A stretch of DNA of 64,000 nt from Candidatus Melainabacteria bacterium (lineage in GTDB: Bacteria; Cyanobacteriota; Vampirovibrionia; Obscuribacterales; Obscuribacteraceae), in NCBI GenBank assembly GCA_016699165.1, contig CP064963.1, forward strand, positions 3,844,001-3,908,000, read 5' to 3'. Shown here piece by piece: positions 7,880 through 14,345 of this stretch (positions are counted from its first letter, which is position 1; every line of letters starts with the position of its first letter). The notes below the pieces were generated by a model. It was not told where the DNA came from. It did no database searches and saw only the letters and a program-made list of their open reading frames with translations. The translations under genes were made by a program, and so were the position numbers.

Positions 7880-8476
7880 TTAAGTAGCTTGTTCTACCGA
7901 CATCCAGCTGTACCAAGGGCTTGAGTGCACCGCGGTGGATACGTGCAGCACCAATGTGTTGCGTCCGCCAGCGTCGCCCTTAGTAATTAAAATCCAATCG
8001 CCCGCGCGATAGAAAGTATAAATCCACATTCTTTTATCACGGTCGATACACGCAATCCATTTATCGTAGTGTGGAGATTGCACCGGATAATACGCATACG
8101 CCGATACTTCGCCCACGTTGAAGAACTCGGGCAAAGTCATTCTCCACTCATCTCTACTTGTGAGAATCATGGTCAGACGAACTTTCTCGCCTTCCATTAC
8201 TTGCGCTAGATTGCTCTGCTTCAATTCCATTTTCCAGCGCGAAGGAATATACATATACATTGTGCCTTCGAGCACTTCTGGAAATTCGATACCAGACTGA
8301 TTCCATTCATTGGGATCGCCCACTTGTGCGTAAGCCAGAAAACTGAACTGCTCAGGATCTACGCCCAATTTTTCGCAAAAATGAGGATGCGACACTTCAA
8401 TAACCTGCTCAGGCATCGCGCCGCCGTGAGCCCAGGTATTTAATAGTTCTTGAAAACTTGAAGTGATTTGATTCAT
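7880..8476 (-). CDS. hypothetical soluble protein, 198 residues
   Basis: I do not recognise this protein. It is rich in aromatic residues (many Trp and Tyr), has no signal peptide or membrane segment, and seems to be an alpha/beta or beta-sandwich fold. It contains short segments such as MYMYIPSRWKMEL and DRDKRMWIYTFYR. It stands alone, convergent with the histone-like gene and divergent from the bufferin locus. The ribosome site is weak (GGAAT-like). It is presumably a lineage-specific gene. I have no basis for a function. Confidence 0.6.
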   Translation of the reverse strand: MNQITSSFQELLNTWAHGGAMPEQVIEVSHPHFCEKLGVDPEQFSFLAYAQVGDPNEWNQSGIEFPEVLEGTMYMYIPSRWKMELKQSNLAQVMEGEKVRLTMILTSRDEWRMTLPEFFNVGEVSAYAYYPVQSPHYDKWIACIDRDKRMWIYTFYRAGDWILITKGDAGGRNTLVLHVSTAVHSSPWYSWMSVEQAT

Positions 8477-8614
8477 TTGTAATTCCGGCTCAATAATACA
8501 ATATCTATTCTATTAGAACTGGAAAGAGGTAGATTTTACACAGCTCTTACACGCGCTTGCGGTTCTCTTAAACTAGAAATATGTACGATGACGTTACTAG
8601 TATAGTGCTTTGCA

Positions 8615-8644
8615 TTGACAACCGTCATTGCAGATTGCTTTACT
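8615..8644 (+). promoter_or_regulatory. possible promoter of the bufferin-type locus
   Basis: A perfect TTGACA -35 (8615-8620) is followed after 18 bases by TTTACT (8639-8644), a moderate -10. This would give a leader of about 50-55 bases before the AGGAGG ribosome site at about 8693-8698. It is a sequence match only. Confidence 0.4.
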
Positions 8645-8703
8645 AGGTGTCCGTTCCAAAAAAGAGATAAGGAAAGTATTCCTTATATATGTAGGAGGTC
8701 CAC

Positions 8704-8991
8704 ATGCAAAAGACTCAATTGGCAGCTGCTCTTGTAGCCGTTCTTGGTTTGGCAATCGCCCCTGTTATGGCCGCTGATGAAAGCAGCAGCTCTACAGAGT
8801 CCAAAACCGAAGTAACCGAAAAATCTTCCCCTTCTGGAACAAAGAAAGAGAAGAAAACTAAAGTTACAAAGAAATCTGAAAAGAAATCTGAGAAAGGCAA
8901 AGAAGGATCTTGCAAAGGCAAGGAAGGTTCTTGCAAAGGCAAAGAAAAATCCTGCAAAGGCGAAGAAAAATCCTGCAAAGGCAAAGAGTAA
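8704..8991 (+). CDS. bufferin/HvfA-like secreted RiPP precursor with four Cys heptad repeats
   Basis: A 95-residue preprotein. Residues 1-23 form a Sec signal peptide ending VMA-AD, followed by a Ser/Thr/Glu/Lys linker. The C-terminal third is four exact 7-residue repeats of the form G-(K/E)-E-(G/K)-S-C-K, placing Cys at 70, 77, 84 and 91. No other Cys is present. The next two genes encode DUF692 and DUF2063 proteins, the enzyme and partner that modify Cys residues in bufferin/HvfA copper-binding RiPPs, whose repeats are typically EGKCG. Here the pattern is EGSCKGK or EKSCKGE, a variant. I infer that the Cys residues are modified and bind copper or a similar metal in the periplasm. A strong ribosome site precedes the ATG. 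Confidence 0.75.
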   Translation: MQKTQLAAALVAVLGLAIAPVMAADESSSSTESKTEVTEKSSPSGTKKEKKTKVTKKSEKKSEKGKEGSCKGKEGSCKGKEKSCKGEEKSCKGKE

Positions 8992-9035
8992 GCTTAGCTA
9001 CTCAAGTAGTTTCAGGGGGCAGTCTGAAATCAAAG

Positions 9036-9911
9036 ATGTCGACAATGTCGAACAGTTTCATCCAAGATGCAAAGACTTTGCCCATACTGGGTGTGGGTCT
9101 TGGATTGCGGCGTGAGCTGGCAGACGAGACGTTGGCTAATCAAAATAAAATTGATTGGCTGGAGATTGTCCCTGAAAACTACATGAATCTAGGCGGCGCA
9201 ATTCGAGAACGACTCGATGCCGCGCGTGAAAAATTTCCGCTTGTGACCCATGGCGTCAGCTTATCGATAGGTAGTACCGATGAGCTTTCTTGCGAATACG
9301 TCGGGGGCATGAAGCGGTTTTTAGATCTTATAGATGCTCCGTGGTGGAGCGATCATTTATGTTTTTCATCGGTAAACGGAAGCTATATGCACGATTTACT
9401 ACCGCTTCCGCATAGTAAAGAAGCGGTTGAGCATTTGGCCAAGCGCATCAAACAAGCGCAAACCATTGTTGGGCGCCCGTTTTTGCTGGAAAATATTTCT
9501 TACTATATGAATGTCCCTGAAACTGCAATGAGCGAATGGCAGTTTCTTTCTGAAGTGGTCGAGCGAGCTGACTGCGGAATTTTGCTTGATGTGAATAATA
9601 TCTACGTCAATTCAGTCAATCATGGATTCGACCCTTACTTATTTATAGATAATATTCCCCTGGAACGTGTCATACAGATTCACGTTGCCGGACACCAAAT
9701 GCGCGACGATGTAATTATTGATACCCATGGAAGCGCTGTCATAGAGCCAGTCTTTGCTTTGCTTGAATATGTGCTCAAGCGCTCTAGTGTAAAAGCGGTA
9801 ATGCTTGAGCGTGATCAAAATTATCCTGATTTTGAAGAGTTGTTGTCTGAACTGGCAAGAATTCGCGCAATTGCCGAATCTGCCCAGCCCGCACTAAATA
9901 TGGTGGCATAG
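9036..9911 (+). CDS. bufB: DUF692 multinuclear iron oxygenase (BufB/HvfB/MbnB family)
   Basis: DUF692 proteins are TIM-barrel enzymes with two or three iron ions that convert Cys of a precursor peptide to thiooxazole or oxazolone/thioamide groups, usually with a DUF2063 partner. Expected metal and active-site motifs are present: LVTHGVSLSIG, WWSDHLCF, LENISYY, LLDVNNIYVNSVNHGFD, IHVAGHQ, DTHG and LERDQNYP. The frame is open back into the precursor gene, but the family starts near LPILGVGLGLR. I therefore take ATG 9036 (291 residues), with ATG 9045 an alternative. It lies 44 bases after the precursor gene and is directly followed by the DUF2063 gene. Confidence 0.9.
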   Translation: MSTMSNSFIQDAKTLPILGVGLGLRRELADETLANQNKIDWLEIVPENYMNLGGAIRERLDAAREKFPLVTHGVSLSIGSTDELSCEYVGGMKRFLDLIDAPWWSDHLCFSSVNGSYMHDLLPLPHSKEAVEHLAKRIKQAQTIVGRPFLLENISYYMNVPETAMSEWQFLSEVVERADCGILLDVNNIYVNSVNHGFDPYLFIDNIPLERVIQIHVAGHQMRDDVIIDTHGSAVIEPVFALLEYVLKRSSVKAVMLERDQNYPDFEELLSELARIRAIAESAQPALNMVA

Positions 9912-10754
9912 ATGACGCTTAGCGAAGTCGAAGCCAATTTACAGACTCTTTGGACCAGTAAGAGATCTCTAAAAGAATTTCTCGATGGTAATCTAAAACT
10001 ATTCAAAAACGGCCAGGAACCCGACCCTAAGTCAATCGCGCTTTATGCCGATTTGATTTCAATTGGGCAAGTAAATCTAATGGAATCGATTTATCCTGCT
10101 TGCCAGCGTCTCATTTCTGATTTTGAGGCATTAGTCTATAAATACATGGAAGAGTGTCCACCTACTCATTTCAATTTGAATCAATCGGCAAAAGGTTTTT
10201 CTCTCTACCTGAAAAAGAAATGTCCAGAGCTTGTGAAAAAAATTCCATTTTTGCCTGAGCTTGCAGACTATGAGTGGCTAGAACTTGAAGTGATGGAAGC
10301 CGATGTCGACTGGCCCTTGCACGAGGCGATTATTCTAAACGATCCTGCTTTATTTACAGCTTATCGTCCGGTGTTGAATCCGACCATGCAGTTGCGCAAT
10401 TACAAATATCCAATTTCGGACATTGTGGACCAATTAATAGAATCAGAGCCAGAATCTGGTGAAAATTCAGTCGAGCAAAAAATTGTAAGCAACACAAAGA
10501 AGAAAGCAGTGACGCTTGCAATTTTTCGCGAACCAAAAACGCACGAAGTGAAATTCTTGCAATTGGGTGAAATTTCTCGATTTGCCATTGAGCAAATCCA
10601 AGCTAAACAGCCGATTTCACCAACTTACCAGGAATTGCTTGCTCTTACTATTCCTGCTTTTTCCAAACTAAAAGCAGACTATGTTGTACTTGAGCTGCTC
10701 GATATTTTGCCCAAGCTCGAAGAGCACAAACTTATTCTTGGTTCAGTTCGCTAA
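9912..10754 (+). CDS. bufC: DUF2063 partner protein (BufC/HvfC family)
   Basis: A 280-residue protein with the N-terminal DUF2063 helical domain (LYADLISIGQVNLMESIYPACQ at about residues 44-65, then FLPELADYEWLELE near 118-131) and a C-terminal winged or mixed domain (NYKYPISDIV, then LAIFREP). In MbnBC/BufBC/HvfBC systems this protein recruits the precursor peptide and forms a complex with the DUF692 enzyme. The ATG directly abuts the bufB stop, so the two are translationally coupled. Its 3' end overlaps the convergent tlyA gene by 23 bases. No DoxX-type BufD follows, which many such loci have. Confidence 0.88.
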   Translation: MTLSEVEANLQTLWTSKRSLKEFLDGNLKLFKNGQEPDPKSIALYADLISIGQVNLMESIYPACQRLISDFEALVYKYMEECPPTHFNLNQSAKGFSLYLKKKCPELVKKIPFLPELADYEWLELEVMEADVDWPLHEAIILNDPALFTAYRPVLNPTMQLRNYKYPISDIVDQLIESEPESGENSVEQKIVSNTKKKAVTLAIFREPKTHEVKFLQLGEISRFAIEQIQAKQPISPTYQELLALTIPAFSKLKADYVVLELLDILPKLEEHKLILGSVR

Positions 10755-11604
10755 ATGCATCATCGACAATTTGTCTGAGATCTAGAATGTTATCTATTAA
10801 CAGAGTCTCATCGACATCGTCTTTATTTTTTAAAAGAGCAAGATATTCGATATTGCCTTTTGGACCTTTAAGCGGCGAATGACAGCAAGAAACTAAGCGC
10901 AAATCTAGATTTTGAGCCGTCCTTGCAATATGCTCAAGCACTTCTATTTGAGTCTTTTTGTCTTTTACTACGCCTTTTTTTATTTTGTCTTTGCCTGCTT
11001 CAAACTGTGGCTTGACCAGAGCAATGATTTGAAAATCTGAGCCAAGCAATTTTATTGTGGCGGGCAAAATTTTATCGAGCGAAATAAAAGAGCAGTCGAT
11101 GACGGCAAGACTTGCGATATCTGTTTTTTTGTCAATGTAGAGTTCGTGCGATTCTAAATGGCGGGCATTTGTGCGCTCAAGCACCATGACGCGCGGGTCT
11201 TGACGCAGTTTCCCCACAATTTGTCCAAAGCCAACATCGATTGCATAAACGAAAGCTGCACCGTGTTGCAATAAACAATCTGTAAATCCGCCAGTCGATG
11301 CTCCAATATCGAGACAAATGAGATTGGTCACATCGAGATTGAAAGTTTGCAGTGCTTTTTCTAATTTCAATCCACCGCGACTGACATATTTGGATGTGAC
11401 AAATTTATCTAGTAATCGAATATTATCGTCGGCGCGTACTGTGGTACCAGATTTGGTGACTTTCTCGTCATTGACCAAAACTCCACCAGTCATAATGACA
11501 GCCTGAGCCTCTTGCCGACTGGCGCACAAACCACGCTCAAGCAAAGCGGCATCAAGGCGAGATTTTTGTTTGGGGTCTGATTTTTGCTCGGTTATATCGG
11601 TCAT
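10732..11604 (-). CDS. tlyA: TlyA family 16S/23S rRNA (cytidine-2'-O)-methyltransferase
   Basis: A 290-residue protein with an N-terminal S4 RNA-binding domain (RLDAALLERGLCASRQEAQ near residues 17-35, then GVLVNDEKV) and a C-terminal FtsJ/RrmJ-type SAM methyltransferase domain. The SAM motif is LDIGASTGGFTDCLLQ, followed by YAIDVGFGQ, VIDCSFISL and LVKPQFE, where K is part of the K-D-K-E tetrad. It should methylate ribose 2'-OH groups of cytidines in rRNA. Older annotations call the family haemolysin. It is convergent with bufC, overlapping it by 23 bases. Confidence 0.93.
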   Translation of the reverse strand: MTDITEQKSDPKQKSRLDAALLERGLCASRQEAQAVIMTGGVLVNDEKVTKSGTTVRADDNIRLLDKFVTSKYVSRGGLKLEKALQTFNLDVTNLICLDIGASTGGFTDCLLQHGAAFVYAIDVGFGQIVGKLRQDPRVMVLERTNARHLESHELYIDKKTDIASLAVIDCSFISLDKILPATIKLLGSDFQIIALVKPQFEAGKDKIKKGVVKDKKTQIEVLEHIARTAQNLDLRLVSCCHSPLKGPKGNIEYLALLKNKDDVDETLLIDNILDLRQIVDDAFSELNQE

Positions 11605-11721
11605 AATGATTTTCTGATGCTTGACTTCTTTGTGTGATTTTGAGCAATACTTATTAATTGTTTCACGTCGATTGATCCTAAATCTTCTAATTTGTGCCAG
11701 TATTTATTTTTAGAAAGCTAT

Positions 11722-11805
11722 GGAGTAGACCTGGCTGGATGAAGACACCGCCTTGAAAGCGGCTGCCCGAAAGGGTTGGGGGTTCGAGTCCCTCCTGCTC
11801 CGCCA
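11722..11805 (+). tRNA. tRNA-Ser (anticodon UGA)
   Basis: A class II tRNA with an encoded CCA end (11803-11805). The acceptor stem GGAGTAG (11722-11728) pairs with CTGCTCC (11795-11801, one G-U). The anticodon loop CTTGAAA gives UGA, a long variable arm CCC-GAAA-GGG is present, and the T arm is GGGGG-TTCGAGT-CCCTC. The long variable arm and UGA anticodon identify Ser. The D arm (about 11729-11747) is unusual: there is no clear 3-4 bp D stem, and the usual T at position 8 is A. The GG of the D loop is kept. No ribosome site separates it from the next gene. Confidence 0.9.
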
Positions 11806-11816
11806 TTTTAAATGTC

Positions 11817-13151
11817 ATGAAAGTATTAGTCGGCATTACCACAAGCGATTTGACCGCGCTAGACCATAGCGCGCTTGCAATATCGTCTACTGGTGGCTTC
11901 ACGGTGCGGTGCCAAGGCGTTCTGGGATCGCCCGCTCCTGCCGGACAGATTCTGCACTTGAGCTTGGATAAAAATACAGATGGCAGTGATGCAGTGAAAT
12001 TTCGCTATGATGGAAAAAAGCTCAGTTATCTCACTTCGCAAAAGCTTCTGATTGAGCCTCACAAAGGCTCCAGTTTCATTTTTACATCTATAACGCGAGA
12101 ATATGCCAAGGGGCGCTCCAACCCGGTTTATAAAGGCGATTTAGAAGCCTTTGTGCATAAAGGCAAATTGCGCATTGGACTGCGTATCGATTTAGACCAG
12201 TATCTAAAAGGCGTTTTACAGTCAGAAATTCCAGCCTCATATCCCCTTGAAGCAATCAAAGCCCAGGCCGTGGCTGCGCGCACGTATGCTTTGCGTCCAC
12301 GCATCAGTCATATGAAGCACGATTCTATAAACGTTTGTGATTCGTATCTGTGCTGTCAATATTTCGGCGGGACCAAATCTGCCCCCGGTGAGAATCATTT
12401 AAAAGCAATCGAGCAAACTGCAGGACAAGTGCTTACATATAATTCACAGCCAATTCTTGCTTTGTTTAGCTCGAACGCCGGTGGTCACACAGAAAGTTTC
12501 GACAATTGTTTTTCTGACCCCGACACCAAAGAGTTTCCGCCGCCTGCACTGCCTTATTTGAAAGGCGTTTGGGAAACAAAAAATGCAAAGGCTCCAAGAG
12601 CTTTTGATTTAAGCAACGAAGATGATTTGCGTGCATTTTATGCCGCTGTTCCTTTTACCGAAGATAGAGCAAGTGCGCATTACAGATGGAAAGTACATTT
12701 GAGTGCAAACCAATTGGAGTCGCACTTACACAATAACGTAAATAAGTTACTAAAGAACCCCGACAGTGCACCATATATAGTGGCACCAAAAAGCGGCGAG
12801 TTTGGCCACATCGGCACATTTCGGGCTCTCAAGCGAGGAGTTGCTGGAACTATAATCGAACTTGGCGTTTCGACCTCAAGTGGTGAGTGGATAATCAAGA
12901 AAGAGCTTGTCATTCGCGACTTCTTTTCGGTCCCATCGGCTGGGCTCAAACGTCTCAAAAGCGCGCGTGTATTCTTTGACCAGAGTAAAGACAAACTTGG
13001 ACTTTTAGCCAATTTGACTATCAGTGGAACTGGCTGGGGACACGGCGTGGGTATGCAGCAATCGGGCGCCAGTGGCTTTGCTAAGGCAGGTTTCGATTAT
13101 CAGTCCATACTCAAGCTTTACTACTCTCAAGTTGCTATTGACAAGGTGTGA
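11817..13151 (+). CDS. SpoIID/LytB-domain protein (probable lytic transglycosylase/amidase enhancer)
   Basis: A 444-residue protein whose middle carries the SpoIID signature: YLKGVLQSEIPASYPLEA with the catalytic Glu, directly followed by IKAQAVAARTYA. The C-terminus has GWGHGVGMQQSGASGFAKAGF near residues 402-422. SpoIID cleaves peptidoglycan strands lacking stem peptides; LytB homologues stimulate amidases. No classical signal peptide is evident at the predicted N-terminus (ATG 11817), which is odd for a wall enzyme. No ribosome site is visible, and the tRNA-Ser ends 11 bases upstream. Translation may be leaderless after tRNA processing, or the true export signal was lost or is atypical. 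Confidence 0.88.
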   Translation: MKVLVGITTSDLTALDHSALAISSTGGFTVRCQGVLGSPAPAGQILHLSLDKNTDGSDAVKFRYDGKKLSYLTSQKLLIEPHKGSSFIFTSITREYAKGRSNPVYKGDLEAFVHKGKLRIGLRIDLDQYLKGVLQSEIPASYPLEAIKAQAVAARTYALRPRISHMKHDSINVCDSYLCCQYFGGTKSAPGENHLKAIEQTAGQVLTYNSQPILALFSSNAGGHTESFDNCFSDPDTKEFPPPALPYLKGVWETKNAKAPRAFDLSNEDDLRAFYAAVPFTEDRASAHYRWKVHLSANQLESHLHNNVNKLLKNPDSAPYIVAPKSGEFGHIGTFRALKRGVAGTIIELGVSTSSGEWIIKKELVIRDFFSVPSAGLKRLKSARVFFDQSKDKLGLLANLTISGTGWGHGVGMQQSGASGFAKAGFDYQSILKLYYSQVAIDKV

Positions 13152-13233
13152 GATAGCCTTTATGTCCGATTTATGATAAGAATACTGGGAGTCTGTGTAC
13201 GATTTTAGACGTTAAACCGTCGGGATTAATTGA

Positions 13234-13725
13234 ATGAAAAGCAAATCGAATACTGCTTTGGCAACTTTACTTATAAGCTTGTTTGTTGCTGGATGCGGAG
13301 ACGTCAAAGGTCCAAGTTTTGGCGGAGAACAAAAAGCTGCGACCAACTGGGTCAATACTTTGGCTTCAGCAAGAACTGCGCGTAAAGCCGGTACCGCTGC
13401 TGATATCGAAAAATTATATATTCAAGCAATTGACGAGTGTAAAAAGAAAAACGGCGATGAAAGCGTCGAGACTGCAATGTGTATCGAAGAATTAGCTGAT
13501 TTTTATCGCGAAACACAAGACTGGCGCAAAGCATTTAAAGCTTACAAAGAAGATATCAAAATTGTGCAAAAGGTAGATCCACAGCGCGATCTCACTGTAT
13601 TGCGCAAGAACTACAAGCTCGTAAAATCGAAAGTAAAAGAATACGGCTTAGAAGAAAAAGATCCAGTTGCCGATGCCACCAAAGCTGGTGAAAAAGCAGA
13701 GGCAGACGCTTCAAAATCAAAATAG
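13234..13725 (+). CDS. lipoprotein with TPR-like repeats
   Basis: The 163-residue product has an N-terminal signal peptide with a lipobox (LFVAGC, Cys near residue 21), so it should be lipid-anchored in the periplasm. The mature part has helix pairs typical of tetratricopeptide repeats (around AADIEKLYIQAIDECKKK and IEELADFYRETQDWRKAFKAY). The C-terminus is Lys/Ala-rich. It is followed after 10 bases by a second lipoprotein of the same layout, so the two likely form an operon and perhaps a complex. Partner and role are unknown. Confidence 0.85.
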   Translation: MKSKSNTALATLLISLFVAGCGDVKGPSFGGEQKAATNWVNTLASARTARKAGTAADIEKLYIQAIDECKKKNGDESVETAMCIEELADFYRETQDWRKAFKAYKEDIKIVQKVDPQRDLTVLRKNYKLVKSKVKEYGLEEKDPVADATKAGEKAEADASKSK

Positions 13726-13735
13726 GAAGGTCGAT

Positions 13736-14296
13736 TTGAGAAAGTCTCCTTTAAAGAAAATGTTCATGGTATCAAGTGTGATGCTATCGAGTCTCGTGCT
13801 TTTAAGTGGTTGCTTCAAGCAGTGGACCATGGAAGAAGTAGAAAGTTGGTACGAAAAGCATCCTGAAACTTTTACCGAATACATGGAATTCGCTCGTGAA
13901 AAAGCTGGGGCTGGAAAGATAGAGCGGGCTGAATCGCTCTATGAAGAAGCGATTTCAATGACCGATGCTGAATTTGGTTCTGACGATATTCGTATCGCTA
14001 CAGCTGCTACTGAACTTGGAGAATTGCAAGAAAAGCAAGGTCATTACAAAGAAGCAGAAAAGAGCTATAGACGTGCTTATGATGTGCAGAAGAAGCACCT
14101 TGCGCCCAATAACAAAGACTTTGTCAAAACAAAAAAAGAGCTGGCGGCAGTCTTGAATAAGCTCTACAAAAAAGACGAAGCCGATTTCATTCTTACTGGT
14201 AGAAAACCAATTGTAGTAAGGCCTGTTGAGACAACTACTGGCGACGATGGACAACCACGCCGTAAGCGTCCCAGAGCTAATATTAAACTGGACTGA
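13736..14296 (+). CDS. second TPR lipoprotein
   Basis: I chose TTG 13736 because an AGGAAGG ribosome site sits five bases upstream (13724-13730) and because the product then starts with a good lipoprotein signal peptide (LSSLVLLSGC, Cys at about residue 26). The frame remains open upstream within the preceding gene. The 186-residue product has TPR-like helix pairs around GKIERAESLYEEAISM and GHYKEAEKSYRRAYDVQKK and a basic C-terminus. It is paralogous in layout to the lipoprotein gene just before it. Function unknown; a scaffold in the envelope is likely. Confidence 0.85.
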   Translation: MRKSPLKKMFMVSSVMLSSLVLLSGCFKQWTMEEVESWYEKHPETFTEYMEFAREKAGAGKIERAESLYEEAISMTDAEFGSDDIRIATAATELGELQEKQGHYKEAEKSYRRAYDVQKKHLAPNNKDFVKTKKELAAVLNKLYKKDEADFILTGRKPIVVRPVETTTGDDGQPRRKRPRANIKLD

Positions 14297-14316
14297 GCAT
14301 CATCAAGTGCAGGCGA

Positions 14317-14345
14317 CAGGCGAGGTTTAGTCGCCTGGTTTGATT
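14317..14345. terminator. hairpin between convergent genes, probable bidirectional terminator
   Basis: A perfect 7-base stem, CAGGCGA (14317-14323) with TCGCCTG (14331-14337), encloses a 7-base loop and is followed on the plus strand by a moderately T-rich stretch. The minus-strand stop codon lies in the loop. A second AGGCGA copy sits just before it. Confidence 0.4.

Noticed and set aside
8615..8644. Bufferin promoter as metal-controlled
   Set aside because: No recognisable metal-regulator box is visible, so only a generic promoter was recorded.
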